The notes: generated by a model not told the origin, from the letters alone. A DNA stretch of 64,000 nucleotides from CAVUNY01 sp963843535 (GCA_963843535.1 CAWJKU010000001.1:310001-374000), one strand, 5' to 3'; shown: positions 45,921-54,109, numbered from the stretch's first letter. Translations and numbers: made by a program.

Positions 45921-46790
45921 GTGCCCGAATTACTGAGCGAACTCTCTTTTCTTTTTCAGCGTCTCAACATTTTGAGCGTTCTGGACCTGCTGTTGGTGAC
46001 GCTGGTTTTTTTTGGAATCCTGCTGCTCGTTCGGGATACCCAGGCCATGGTCCTGCTGCGCGGGATGATCCTGGTGGCAATACTGCTGAGCCTGCTGACC
46101 AGCCTGGTGAGCCTGCCCGCTTTTTCCTGGTTGGTTCGAACTACATTGCCAACCCTGTTATTAGCCATTCCGGTGATCTTTGCGCAGGAAATCCGGCGCG
46201 GTCTGGAAAGGTTGGGGCGAGCCGGGGCCGGGACGATCATATTGCCAGCCCGTCCCGAAGAAGCGCTGGCGATGCAACAGACAATCAAAGCGATCGTGAC
46301 CGCAGCGGCCCGTCTTTCGGCTCGCCAGCATGGAGCTTTGATCGTGCTGCAGCGCAAGGACGGCCTGCAGGAATATATTCAGACCGGCGTGCGGATGAAT
46401 GCTAGTGTGACCGCGGAACTGCTGCTGCAGGTATTTTTCCCCAATACGCCATTACACGATGGAGCAGTGATTATTTCGGAAAACCACCTGACAGCCGCGG
46501 CCTGCGTCATGCCGCTCTCAGCCAGCGGTATCCTTAACCGTTCGCCTGAACGACAGATGGGTTTACGCCACAGGGCTGCATTAGGTATTTCTGAAGCCAG
46601 CGATGCGATTGCAGTGGTGGTGTCTGAAGAGACCGGTTCGATTTCGATTGCGCATAATGGGCGCATGATCCGCCGCCTGGACAGCGAGAGATTGGAAAAT
46701 ATTCTGAATGCGTTCTACCAGCCGCCGCCAGGTGGTGGATCTCCGTTTGCCTTCCTGACTCGCCTCTTCAACCGGCGAGAGAAGCGTTAG
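45921..46790 (+). CDS. cdaA: Diadenylate cyclase CdaA
   Basis: Membrane enzyme that makes cyclic di-AMP from two ATP, a messenger in potassium, osmotic and cell-wall control. Of 289 residues. Three N-terminal transmembrane helices (about 15-90) are followed by the DAC domain with the catalytic LHDGAVIISENHLTAAACVMPL (DGA motif) and GLRHRAALGISEASDA (RHR motif). The start is GTG, eight bases after the CoaE stop, with no separate promoter. The next gene, cdaR, starts eight bases after its stop, the conserved cdaA-cdaR pairing; glmM is not adjacent here. Confidence 0.95.
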   Translation: MPELLSELSFLFQRLNILSVLDLLLVTLVFFGILLLVRDTQAMVLLRGMILVAILLSLLTSLVSLPAFSWLVRTTLPTLLLAIPVIFAQEIRRGLERLGRAGAGTIILPARPEEALAMQQTIKAIVTAAARLSARQHGALIVLQRKDGLQEYIQTGVRMNASVTAELLLQVFFPNTPLHDGAVIISENHLTAAACVMPLSASGILNRSPERQMGLRHRAALGISEASDAIAVVVSEETGSISIAHNGRMIRRLDSERLENILNAFYQPPPGGGSPFAFLTRLFNRREKR

Positions 46791-46797
46791 GAGCACA

Positions 46798-48072
46798 ATG
46801 TTGACACCAGTGCGCGTGATCGTTAAATATTTACCCTCGTTTATCCTGGCATTTGCGCTGGCTGTGGCAGTTTGGATTTCTGCTGTGACCGCGGCGGACC
46901 CGAACGAAGAAAAAATTTACCCTCGCCCGTTAGATGTGCAGTTGATCGGACAGGATTCCAGCCTGGTGATCACCAGCAGCGATATTTCGGCGGTAACACT
47001 GACGCTTTCCGCGCCTCGTTCGATCTGGGACCGGCTGACAAATGAACAAATAGCTGTGAATGCCACCGCGGACCTTTCAGGCTTGCCAGCCGGAACCCAT
47101 ACCGTGCCGATTCAGGTGGATGTGGGCATTGGACCGGTGAAAAAAATCGCCCAGTCGCCACAATCGATCAAAATAACTCTGGAGAAATTAGCCAGCCGGA
47201 CCGTTCCGGTGAAGATTATCTCGCGCGGCGAATTATCGATTGGGTTTCAATCCGACCCACCAGAAATGGCTCAGACCGAAGTGACAGTAACCGGACCTGA
47301 ATCGGCTGTCAACCAGGTGGAAGCGGGCCGGGCGGTGCTGGATATCAGCCAGGCCCAGGAAACAATTACCCGCATATTAACCCTGCAGGCGGTCGATGTC
47401 AATGACCAGCCGGTCAATGGGGTTTCGATGACCCCCGACCGCGTCAGTGTTTCTCAGGTGATTACCCAGCGCGGTGGGTACCGCAATGTGGTGGTCAAGG
47501 TGCAGCCCTTTGGGCAGATTGCGAACGGCTACCGGCTCACAAACATTATCGTTTCACCGCCGGCTGTCACCGTATTCTCCGCGGATCCAAAATTGGTGAA
47601 CGATCTTCCGGGGTATATTGAGACAACCCTGCTTAATTTGGAAGGGGTCAAAGATGATTTCGACACTCGCCTGACATTAAATTTGCCAAGCGGGATTTCT
47701 GTGGTGGGAGAATCGACCGTGCTGGTGCAGGTAGGTGTAGCTACGATCGAAGGCAGCATCACGATTTCTCTCAATCAAGTTGAGGTGACCGGCCTCGCAG
47801 AAGGCCTGGAAGGAAAAGTTTCGCCAGAAACGGTTGATGTGATCCTTTCTGGACCTCTTCCCATCCTGGATACCCTGCGATCTGGTAATTTACGCGTATC
47901 GGTAGACATGACAGATGCCAAAGTGGGTACCTATCAGCGCACTCCTAAGGTAGAATTAGCAGTCGGTGAGGTGAGGGTCGATTCGATATTACCCGGCACA
48001 GTGGAAGTTACTATCAGCCAGGCGCCGAGTCCAACACCGAGTCCTACCCCGAGCCCAACACCGAGGAGTTAG
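46798..48072 (+). CDS. cdaR: YbbR-domain protein CdaR
   Basis: Regulator of CdaA, 424 residues, anchored by one N-terminal transmembrane helix (about 12-32, LPSFILAFALAVAVWISAV), with the remainder outside the membrane. Four YbbR repeats are suggested by the recurring pattern of strands, such as RTVPVKIISRGELSIGF, AQTEVTVTGPESAVNQVE, RNVVVKVQPFGQIANGY and SISLNQVEVTGLAEGLEGKV. The protein ends with a short Pro/Ser/Thr repeat (PTPSPTPSPTPRS). In other bacteria CdaR modulates cyclic di-AMP synthesis. It follows cdaA closely and der starts two bases after its stop. Confidence 0.92.
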   Translation: MLTPVRVIVKYLPSFILAFALAVAVWISAVTAADPNEEKIYPRPLDVQLIGQDSSLVITSSDISAVTLTLSAPRSIWDRLTNEQIAVNATADLSGLPAGTHTVPIQVDVGIGPVKKIAQSPQSIKITLEKLASRTVPVKIISRGELSIGFQSDPPEMAQTEVTVTGPESAVNQVEAGRAVLDISQAQETITRILTLQAVDVNDQPVNGVSMTPDRVSVSQVITQRGGYRNVVVKVQPFGQIANGYRLTNIIVSPPAVTVFSADPKLVNDLPGYIETTLLNLEGVKDDFDTRLTLNLPSGISVVGESTVLVQVGVATIEGSITISLNQVEVTGLAEGLEGKVSPETVDVILSGPLPILDTLRSGNLRVSVDMTDAKVGTYQRTPKVELAVGEVRVDSILPGTVEVTISQAPSPTPSPTPSPTPRS

Positions 48073-48073
48073 C

Positions 48074-49435
48074 ATGCCCAAACCCATTGTTGTGATGGTT
48101 GGCCGACCGAATGTTGGCAAATCAACCCTTTTTAACCGCCTGGCGGGTGAACCGCTGGCGATTGTAGATAACAAACCCGGAACCACGCGCGATCGTTTAT
48201 TCTCTGAAGCGGAATGGAATGGGATTGAATTTTCAATCGTCGATACCGGTGGGATCGATCCAAGCTCTGGCGGAAAGACGCCGCTCTCTATCGATTCGGC
48301 TGAATATATCCAGCAAATCCGCAGCCAGGCAGAACTGGCTATCCAGGAAGCGGATGTCATTTTATTTCTGGTCGATGCGATCAGTGGGGTGACGCCTGCC
48401 GACCTGGAAGTAGCCCAAATCCTGCGCCGCAACCGGACCATCCAGGATGGCAAAGAATACCCGCCGGTCTTTCTGGTGGTGAATAAAGCAGACAGCGCGA
48501 CCTCCCGCCAGGACGCCGCGGAGTTTTATGAGCTTGGTATGGGCGACCCCTACCCGATTTCATCTATCCACGGCACGGGTACCGGGGATCTGTTGGACGA
48601 TCTGGTCGAGAGTTTTCCGAAGAGCGAAGAAGTAGCGGAGGATGAATCGGCCAAAATCGCCATCGTGGGCAAACCGAACGTTGGGAAGTCCAGCCTGCTT
48701 AACCAGTTGGTGGGGGAAGAAAGGGCGATTGTCAGCCCCATCGCCGGCACGACGCGCGACGCGGTGGACACTAAGATCATGTTCAATGACCTTCCGGTAA
48801 CACTGATCGACACAGCCGGCATCCGAAAACGGGGAAAAGTCGAGCCGGGGGTCGAGAAATACAGTGTAATCCGATCTATGCGCGCCATCGACCGCTGTGA
48901 GGTGGCGCTTCTGGTGATTGACGCTACCACGGGCATCACCGCCCAGGATGCGCACATCGCAGGTTATATTCTAGAAGCCTGGAAGAGCACGGTGGTGGTC
49001 GTCAACAAATGGGACGCAGTCGAAAAAGACAGCAATTCGATGGTTGAATTTACCCGCCACGTGCGCGAGCAGCTCAATTTTATGGCTTATGTGCCAGTAT
49101 TATTCATTTCCGCGAAGACCGGCCAGCGGGTGGACCAGGTTCTGCCAGAGGCGCTGCGCGTTCAGGAAGAGCGCCTCGCGCGCATGTCTACATCTCAACT
49201 CAACAAAATCGTGCACGACGCCCAGGATAAGCATTCGCCTTCCGATTCTTCGGGGAGAGCATTGAAAATTTATTACGGCACGCAGGTACGCTCGGATCCG
49301 CCGACCTTCCTGTTGTACTGCAACGATCCCAAGCTGGCTCACTTTTCATACATGCGCTATCTTGAGAATTCTCTGCGGAAAGAATACCCGTTTACCGGGA
49401 CGCCTATCCGCATTGTATTAAAAGCCCGGCGATAA
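48074..49435 (+). CDS. der: Ribosome-assembly GTPase Der (EngA)
   Basis: Essential GTPase with two tandem G domains used in 50S ribosome assembly, 453 residues. The first domain has GRPNVGKSTLFNRL, VDTGGI and NKAD; the second has GKPNVGKSSLLNQL, IDTAGIRKRGK and NKWD. The C-terminal KH-like domain (about 355-453) includes KIYYGTQVRSDPPTFLLYCND. The start overlaps the end of the cdaR region by only two spacer bases, implying coupled translation. It is the last gene of the coaE-cdaA-cdaR-der unit. Confidence 0.97.
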   Translation: MPKPIVVMVGRPNVGKSTLFNRLAGEPLAIVDNKPGTTRDRLFSEAEWNGIEFSIVDTGGIDPSSGGKTPLSIDSAEYIQQIRSQAELAIQEADVILFLVDAISGVTPADLEVAQILRRNRTIQDGKEYPPVFLVVNKADSATSRQDAAEFYELGMGDPYPISSIHGTGTGDLLDDLVESFPKSEEVAEDESAKIAIVGKPNVGKSSLLNQLVGEERAIVSPIAGTTRDAVDTKIMFNDLPVTLIDTAGIRKRGKVEPGVEKYSVIRSMRAIDRCEVALLVIDATTGITAQDAHIAGYILEAWKSTVVVVNKWDAVEKDSNSMVEFTRHVREQLNFMAYVPVLFISAKTGQRVDQVLPEALRVQEERLARMSTSQLNKIVHDAQDKHSPSDSSGRALKIYYGTQVRSDPPTFLLYCNDPKLAHFSYMRYLENSLRKEYPFTGTPIRIVLKARR

Positions 49436-49520
49436 ATCCAATCTCGCCTTGACGGAATTCAGGGAATTTGATACACTCCGCCTTCGCTGCCGTGGGGCTG
49501 AGTCAATAAAATGCTATACC

Positions 49521-49549
49521 TTGCGATTCTAATTGCCCTTTGGTATAAT
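49521..49549 (+). promoter_or_regulatory. Promoter of the tRNA-tuf operon
   Basis: TTGCGA (49521-49526), 17-base spacer, TATAAT (49544-49549), with the extended TGG before the -10. It lies 37 bases upstream of the first tRNA. Confidence 0.8.
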
Positions 49550-49585
49550 ACTGCGCGCTGAGTACCTTAAAAAGCTGTGTTTTCT

Positions 49586-49658
49586 GCCGACGTAGCTCAA
49601 TCGGAAGAGCAACCGCCTTGTAAGTGGTAGGTTACGGGTTCGATTCCCGTCGTCGGCT
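49586..49658 (+). tRNA. tRNA-Thr (anticodon TGT)
   Basis: Acceptor stem GCCGACG with CGTCGGC, discriminator T. Anticodon loop TTGTAAG gives TGT. T loop GGTTCGATTCC. Of 73 bases, CCA not encoded. Confidence 0.95.
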
Positions 49659-49731
49659 CAGTTGCAGGTTGGTGAGTGAGATGGTTCCCTGGGAACGACC
49701 TCACTTGCGAGCTGGCAACGGCTCCATATTA

Positions 49732-49814
49732 GGGCAGTTACCCAAGTGGCCAAAGGGGGCTGACTGTAAATCAGCTGGAGTACTCCTTCGGAGGTTCGAA
49801 TCCTTCACTGCCCA
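49732..49814 (+). tRNA. tRNA-Tyr (anticodon GTA)
   Basis: Class II tRNA of 83 bases with long variable arm (AGTACTCCTTCGGA region). Acceptor GGGCAGT with ACTGCCC, discriminator A. Anticodon arm CTGACTGTAAATCAG gives GTA. CCA is not encoded. Confidence 0.95.
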
Positions 49815-49857
49815 CTACTATTATTTCACACAAGGGTGAGGTAATAGAGGACGGCAA

Positions 49858-49930
49858 GCCCACATAGCTCAGCTGGTAGAGCACGCCCTTGGTAAGGGCG
49901 GGGTCATGGGTTCAATTCCCATTGTGGGCT
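49858..49930 (+). tRNA. tRNA-Thr (anticodon GGT)
   Basis: Acceptor GCCCACA with TGTGGGC, discriminator T. Anticodon arm CGCCC-TTGGTAA-GGGCG gives GGT. T loop GGTTCAATTCC. Of 73 bases, CCA not encoded. Confidence 0.95.
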
Positions 49931-49980
49931 CTATTTGCCGAATTTACGCGATTGTCTTTGAACTATCAGGAGATGAATGC

Positions 49981-51184
49981 ATGGCAAAGCAGAAATTTGA
50001 CCGAAGCAAACCGCATTTGAACGTAGGGACGATGGGACACATCGACCACGGGAAGACGACGCTGACGGCAGCGATCACGAAGTACTGCGCGCTGAAAGGG
50101 CACGGCACGTACAAGGCATACGATCAGATCGACAACGCGCCGGAAGAGAAAGCGCGTGGGATCACGATCAATATCGCGCACGTCGAATACGAGACGGACA
50201 AGCGGCACTACGCGCATGTAGACATGCCGGGTCACCGGGATTACATCAAGAACATGATCACGGGGGCGGCGCAGGTAGACGGGGCGATACTGGTGGTCGC
50301 GGCGCCGGATGGGCCGATGCCGCAGACGAAAGAGCATGTGCTGTTAGCGCGGCAGGTGGAAGTACCGAGCATCGTGGTGTACCTGAACAAGATCGACCAG
50401 ATGAACGATCCGGAGCTGTTGGAGCTGGTGGAGCTGGAGCTGCGGGAGATGCTGAGCGGGTACGGGTATCCCGGGGATACGATCCCGATTGTGCGCGGGT
50501 CGGCGCTGCAGGCGAACGAGAGCACGTCGACGGACCCGAATGCGCCGGAGTACGAATCGATCAAAGAGCTGCTGCGGGTGGTGGATGAATACATTCCGGA
50601 GCCGAAGCGGTTGGTGGAGCTACCGTTCATGATGCCGGTGGAAGACGTGTTCTCGATCAAAGGGCGGGGGACGGTGGTGACGGGGCGCGTGGACCGGGGC
50701 AAGATCAAGGTAGGCGAGCCGGTGGAGATCGTCGGGCTGCAGGAAAAGAGCCGGAACTCGGTGGTGACGGGTGTGGAGATGTTCCACAAGCTGTTGGACG
50801 AGGGGATGGCGGGAGACAACCTGGGGCTGCTGCTGCGCGGGATCGAGCGCGCGGACGTGGAGCGCGGGCAGGTGATCGCCAAACCGGGATCGATCACGCC
50901 GCACAAGAAGTTTTTGAGTGAAGTGTACGTGCTGAAGAAGGAAGAAGGCGGGCGGCACAAGGCGTTTTTCAACGGCTACCGGCCGCAGTTCTACATCCGC
51001 ACGATGGACGTGACGGGCTCGATCACGCTGCCCAAGGATGTGGAAATGGTGATGCCCGGCGACAACGTGAACCTGGACGGTGGAATTGATCATCCCGGTG
51101 GCGTTGGAGCAGGGCTCAAAGTTTGCAATTCGCGAAGGTGGTCTGACGGTTGGCGCCGGCGTGATCACCAAGATTCTCGACTAA
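49981..51184 (+). pseudogene. tuf: Elongation factor Tu, frame broken by one surplus base near the 3' end
   Basis: GTPase that brings aminoacyl-tRNA to the ribosome. The G domain has GHIDHGKTTLTAAI, the switch region RGITINIAHVEY, DMPGHRDY, and NKID; domains 2 and 3 follow. At 51075-51076 the reading CTGGACGGTG carries one surplus G: with it the frame runs out of homology, without it the last part reads NLTVELIIPVALEQGSKF and ends GVITKILD. The gene would then be 400 residues, the normal size, and end at 51184 as given here. The ATG has AGGAG upstream. Unusual for bacteria is DMPGHRDY, where DCPGHADY is common. An essential gene is unlikely to be broken, unless a second tuf exists, so sequence error is the favoured reading. 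Confidence 0.9.
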
Positions 51185-51223
51185 AGGAGTGCCGGCCAGA
51201 TTGTTTGGCCGCAGATCAACGGT

Positions 51224-51394
51224 ATGGCTTCAAAAAAGAAGGATGTTCGCCCGGTCATCACGTTCGCCTGCAATGAATGCAAGGAACGTAATTATACTAG
51301 CCAGAAAAATCGTCGCAACGATCCAGGGCGGATGGTATTGCAAAAATACTGCCCGCGCTGCCGCAAGCATACGGAACACCGAGAGACGAAGTAG
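51224..51394 (+). CDS. rpmG: 50S ribosomal protein L33
   Basis: Large-subunit protein of 56 residues. It begins MASKKKDVRPVITFACNECK and ends RKHTEHRETK. Two CxxC pairs (CNEC and CPRC) show that it is the zinc-binding form. The position 39 bases after tuf and before tRNA-Trp, secE and nusG is the widely shared order. It is too short to be picked up by a length filter and in a different frame from the longer false reading across it. Confidence 0.95.
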   Translation: MASKKKDVRPVITFACNECKERNYTSQKNRRNDPGRMVLQKYCPRCRKHTEHRETK

Positions 51395-51451
51395 TTAGAT
51401 CCCAGCGGTGGTTTTGAAAGGGTATGCCTTAATCAACCACCGCTGGAATTT

Positions 51452-51524
51452 AGGCCAGTAGCTCAACTGGCAGAGCGCCTGTCTCCAAAACAGGAGGTTG
51501 TGGGTTCGATTCCTGCCTGGCCTG
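51452..51524 (+). tRNA. tRNA-Trp (anticodon CCA)
   Basis: Acceptor AGGCCAG with CTGGCCT, discriminator G. Anticodon arm CTGTCTCCAAAACAG gives anticodon CCA. Of 73 bases; the 3' CCA tail is not encoded. Its place between rpmG and secE is the usual one. Confidence 0.95.
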
Positions 51525-51637
51525 CCTGAAGAAAGCAACGCCGTCCTCCCCCTTGATAGGGGATTCCCTCTGGAAGACTTTGCCAGCACACCAGTGGGTG
51601 CGCGGGCGGCGTTTTAGCCGTAAAGAAGGAGTTTTGC

Positions 51638-51854
51638 GTGGCCGAAAAAGAGATAGAAAAAGTAAAAAAGCCCAATGCGGATCCAGAAATTCTTCAAGGA
51701 GACCGTTGGTGAGCTGCGCAAGGTGTCTTGGCCTACCCCGCAGGAAGCCTGGCGGTTGACCGTGATCGTGATCATTACGATGGTCGCCACCAGTTTTGCC
51801 CTTGGCCTATTGGATTGGGTATTTTCTAGGTTAGTTGCTCTGCTGGTTGCCTGA
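51638..51854 (+). pseudogene. secE: Preprotein translocase subunit SecE, frame broken by one surplus base
   Basis: Essential membrane subunit of the SecYEG channel. A GTG with AAGGAG upstream (51626-51631) starts VAEKEIEKVKKPNA, and another frame continues IQKFFKETVGELRKVSWPTPQEA, then a transmembrane helix (LTVIVIITMVATSFALGLLDW) and the end LVALLVA. Dropping one G of the GG at 51679-51680 joins them into a normal 71-residue SecE. The alternative is an in-frame ATG at 51675 giving a 59-residue protein that keeps the conserved core but has no ribosome-binding site. nusG follows 31 bases later. Confidence 0.88.
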
Positions 51855-51885
51855 ATGGCTGCCGCAAGCAGGATGAGGAGTTAGG

Positions 51886-52563
51886 ATGGAGGACGCGCCT
51901 GAAACGCCGAAAAAGAGAACAAAAAAGGCAAAAGAACAGCCTTTAGAGGGAAAATCCCCCGCTACCGGCCGGTCGAGCGCGTCTTCTGATTCTGGCGCCA
52001 TGGAAGAAGGACTGGAACAAATTTTAGAAGGCGCCAGCGACCAGCGCTCATGGTATGTGATTCACTGCTATTCGGGTTATGAGAATAAAGTGCGTTATAA
52101 CCTTGAGCAGCGCATTGAAACGATGGGGATGAAAGACCGCATTTTTGACGTTGTGATCCCTACCCAGGAAGAGATAGAAGTCAAGGACGGCAAGCGGCGG
52201 GTCGTGGAGCGCCATGTTTTCCCAGGATATGTGCTGGTGAATATGATACTCAGCGAAGAATCGTGGTATGTGGTGCGCAATACCCCGGGTGTAACCGGAT
52301 TTGTGGGTATGGGCAACCAGCCCACGGCATTGCGCCCTGAGGAAGTTTCGCAGATCTTGAAGCGCATGGAAGCCGAGGCGCCGCATATCAAAGTCTCGTT
52401 CAAAGTGGGAGAGCGGGTGCGCATCGTGGATGGCCCGTTCAACGATTTCCGCGGCACGGTGGCTGAGATTGATATGGAACGCACCAAGGTGCGCGTGATG
52501 GTCAATTTCTTCGGCCGCGAAACGCCGGTAGAACTCGACTTTTTACAGGTCGAAAAGGCATAA
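51886..52563 (+). CDS. nusG: Transcription elongation/antitermination factor NusG
   Basis: Binds RNA polymerase and Rho or the ribosome. Of 225 residues, somewhat longer than usual because of a charged N-terminal tail (about 1-45, rich in Lys, Ser and Thr). The NGN domain starts WYVIHCYSGYENKVRYNLEQRIE and includes FPGYVLVNMILSEESWYVVRNTPGV. The KOW domain at the end reads VGERVRIVDGPFNDFRGTV. The stop is 97 bases before rplK. It belongs to the secE-nusG-rplK-rplA run. Confidence 0.95.
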   Translation: MEDAPETPKKRTKKAKEQPLEGKSPATGRSSASSDSGAMEEGLEQILEGASDQRSWYVIHCYSGYENKVRYNLEQRIETMGMKDRIFDVVIPTQEEIEVKDGKRRVVERHVFPGYVLVNMILSEESWYVVRNTPGVTGFVGMGNQPTALRPEEVSQILKRMEAEAPHIKVSFKVGERVRIVDGPFNDFRGTVAEIDMERTKVRVMVNFFGRETPVELDFLQVEKA

Positions 52564-52584
52564 GCCTGAAACCAATAAACGAAC

Positions 52585-52603
52585 CAGGCTGGTATCCAGC
52601 CTG
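52585..52603 (+). repeat. Short hairpin between nusG and rplK
   Basis: CAGGCTGG, three-base loop TAT, CCAGCCTG, followed by ATTTTG. It could pause or partially terminate transcription before the L1-type leader. Confidence 0.5.
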
Positions 52604-52608
52604 ATTTT

Positions 52609-52655
52609 GTGGGAGGGTGCTCCCTAAATCACCCGCTATAACCACGAAGGAGTAA
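52609..52655 (+). promoter_or_regulatory. Leader element before rplK, probable L1-binding site (copy 1)
   Basis: Starts GTGGGAGGGT and ends ACCACGAAGGAGTAA, including the ribosome-binding site. GTGG and CCAC close an outer stem, and an inner GGGTG/CACCC hairpin lies between. Its ends are almost the same as those of the element before rplA. L1 in other bacteria represses the L11-L1 operon by binding a site that mimics its rRNA target; this reading is inferred. Confidence 0.65.
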
Positions 52656-52659
52656 AACT

Positions 52660-53085
52660 GTGGCAAAGAAACTTAAGGCAATCGTTCGTTTGCAGTTGAA
52701 TGCCGGCAAAGCAAATCCGGCGCCCCCGGTTGGCCCCGCTCTGGCGCAGCACGGCATCAACATCATGGCATTCTGCAAGGAATACAACGCCCGCACCTCT
52801 GGCAGGGTGGGTGAAGTTCTTCCGGCAGAAATTACCATCTTTACCGATGGCTCATTTACCTTCATTCTGAAATCGCCGCCGACGGCGGTGCTGTTGAAGA
52901 AGGCAGCCGGTGTTGATAAAGGTTCGGCAGAACCGAACCGCGTCAAGGTGGGCAAGGTCACTCGCGCCCAGGTTCGTGAGATCGCTGAGATCAAAATGAA
53001 AGACACGAACGCCGTTGACATCGATGATGCGATGCGGCAGGTGGAAGGCACCGCCCGCAGCCTGGGTCTGCAAGTTTCTGACTAA
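52660..53085 (+). CDS. rplK: 50S ribosomal protein L11
   Basis: Part of the GTPase-associated centre of the large subunit, 141 residues, starting with GTG as is common for this gene. Recognised by VRLQLNAGKANPAPPVGPALAQHGINIMAFCKEYNA and the C-terminal KMKDTNAVDIDDAMRQVEGTARSLGL. AAGGAG lies just upstream, inside the structured leader. rplA follows after 54 bases, so the two are co-expressed. Confidence 0.97.
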   Translation: MAKKLKAIVRLQLNAGKANPAPPVGPALAQHGINIMAFCKEYNARTSGRVGEVLPAEITIFTDGSFTFILKSPPTAVLLKKAAGVDKGSAEPNRVKVGKVTRAQVREIAEIKMKDTNAVDIDDAMRQVEGTARSLGLQVSD

Positions 53086-53091
53086 CCGATT

Positions 53092-53137
53092 GTGGGAGGG
53101 TTCCAAAATGGAATCCGCCAGAACCACGAAGGAGTAA
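53092..53137 (+). promoter_or_regulatory. Leader element before rplA, probable L1-binding site (copy 2)
   Basis: Starts GTGGGAGGGTTCC and ends ACCACGAAGGAGTAA. Outer GTGG/CCAC stem, inner GGTTCC/GGAATCC hairpin. Total length 46 against 47 for the copy before rplK, with different inner bases but the same fold, as expected for a conserved protein-binding structure. Confidence 0.65.
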
Positions 53138-53139
53138 TC

Positions 53140-53859
53140 ATGGCAAAGCACGGAAAAAAATATATCGCCGCGAAGGCGATGGTAGATGAAGGCACCAATT
53201 ATACGCCCCAACAAGCGGTAGCGCTGGTAAAAGAAACCAGCTACGCAAAGTTTGACGCTACCGTAGAAGTTCACATGCGCATGGGCCTTGACCCGCGCCA
53301 GGCAGATCAAATGGTGCGCGACGTGGTTGTGCTTCCGAACGGCCTGGGCAAGACCGTGCGGGTTTTGGTCTTCGCGCAGGGCGAAGGCGCGACGCGCGCG
53401 CAGGAAGCAGGCGCGGATTTTGTGGCGGACACGGATGAATGGATTGCCCGTATTCAAGGTGGTTGGACAGAATTCGATGTCGCGATCGCTACCCCGGATA
53501 TGATGAGCAAGGCAGGTCGTTTGGGACGTGTGCTCGGCCCGCGGGGTTTGATGCCGAACCCGAAAGCCGGCACCGTAGTTCCTGCTGAAGACCTGGGCCG
53601 GGTCATCCACGATGCCAAAGCCGGTCGGGTGGAATTCCGTCTCGATAAGACGGCAAACATTCATGTTCCGATCGGTAAGACGTCTTTCTCGGCAGAAAAA
53701 CTGGGCGAAAACCTGGCGGCGCTGATGACCGCCATTAAGAAAGCCAAGCCGGCCGGCGCGAAGGGTATTTATCTTCGCCGGATCACGCTCAGCGCCACCA
53801 TGGGTCCTGGGATCAAAATTGATGCGCTTCAGGCCCAAAGCATGGATGTGGTTGATTAG
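53140..53859 (+). CDS. rplA: 50S ribosomal protein L1
   Basis: Large-subunit protein of the L1 stalk, 239 residues, and often a translational repressor of its own operon. The ATG at 53140 follows GGAGTAATC and gives the usual MAKHGKKYIAAKAMV start. Conserved segments include KFDATVEVHMRMGLDPRQADQ, GRLGRVLGPRGLMPNPKAGTV, and KGIYLRRITLSATMGPGIKID near the end. A new promoter for rplJL starts within about 60 bases after its stop. Confidence 0.97.
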   Translation: MAKHGKKYIAAKAMVDEGTNYTPQQAVALVKETSYAKFDATVEVHMRMGLDPRQADQMVRDVVVLPNGLGKTVRVLVFAQGEGATRAQEAGADFVADTDEWIARIQGGWTEFDVAIATPDMMSKAGRLGRVLGPRGLMPNPKAGTVVPAEDLGRVIHDAKAGRVEFRLDKTANIHVPIGKTSFSAEKLGENLAALMTAIKKAKPAGAKGIYLRRITLSATMGPGIKIDALQAQSMDVVD

Positions 53860-53912
53860 CTGTCAGGCCAAATCGCAGGCTGAAAAATGGTCAGGCTGCG
53901 GTCGAAAAAATC

Positions 53913-53921
53913 TGGTATAAT
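53913..53921 (+). promoter_or_regulatory. Extended -10 promoter of rplJL
   Basis: TGGTATAAT (TG-n-TATAAT) at 53913-53921. The -35 region is weak, as often with an extended -10. Transcription would start near 53928. Confidence 0.7.
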
Positions 53922-53927
53922 TACGGG

Positions 53928-54092
53928 CGCAATCTGGCCCTCTCTACCATAGACTGCCGGTGCCTTTTTAGGCTCAATATCCTGCCGAGGTGGAGACAAC
54001 CATCACGATTAAAACGCCGTGTCTCACGGTCGATGGAAGTCTTTGCCTTGCAGATGTAAGGCAAAGACTTTTATTTTATATCCTGAAAAAGG
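53928..54092 (+). promoter_or_regulatory. Ribosomal protein L10 leader RNA with attenuator
   Basis: Structured leader ahead of rplJ. It contains the pieces expected for the L10(L12)4-binding element, including TGCCGAGGTGG around 53982-53992 and the facing segments through 54035. A perfect 13-base-pair hairpin follows (AAGTCTTTGCCTT with AAGGCAAAGACTT, 54037-54070) and a T-rich tail, an intrinsic terminator. In Firmicutes and many others L10 binding to the leader controls such a terminator; this arrangement fits. Longer coding readings through it are not credible. Confidence 0.8.
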
Positions 54093-54109
54093 AAGGAGGT
54101 GAATTCCTA

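Noticed and set aside
50220..50260. Archaeal origin of the window because of PGHRD in EF-Tu
   Set aside because: All ribosomal proteins, secE-nusG order, lexA, T-box and tRNA context are bacterial.
50241..51171. Long leftward readings opposite tuf
   Set aside because: They arise from the strong third-position G/C bias of tuf and show no family features.
53990..54109. Upstream extension of rplJ
   Set aside because: It is the L10 leader and attenuator; GTG at 54110 has a perfect ribosome-binding site.
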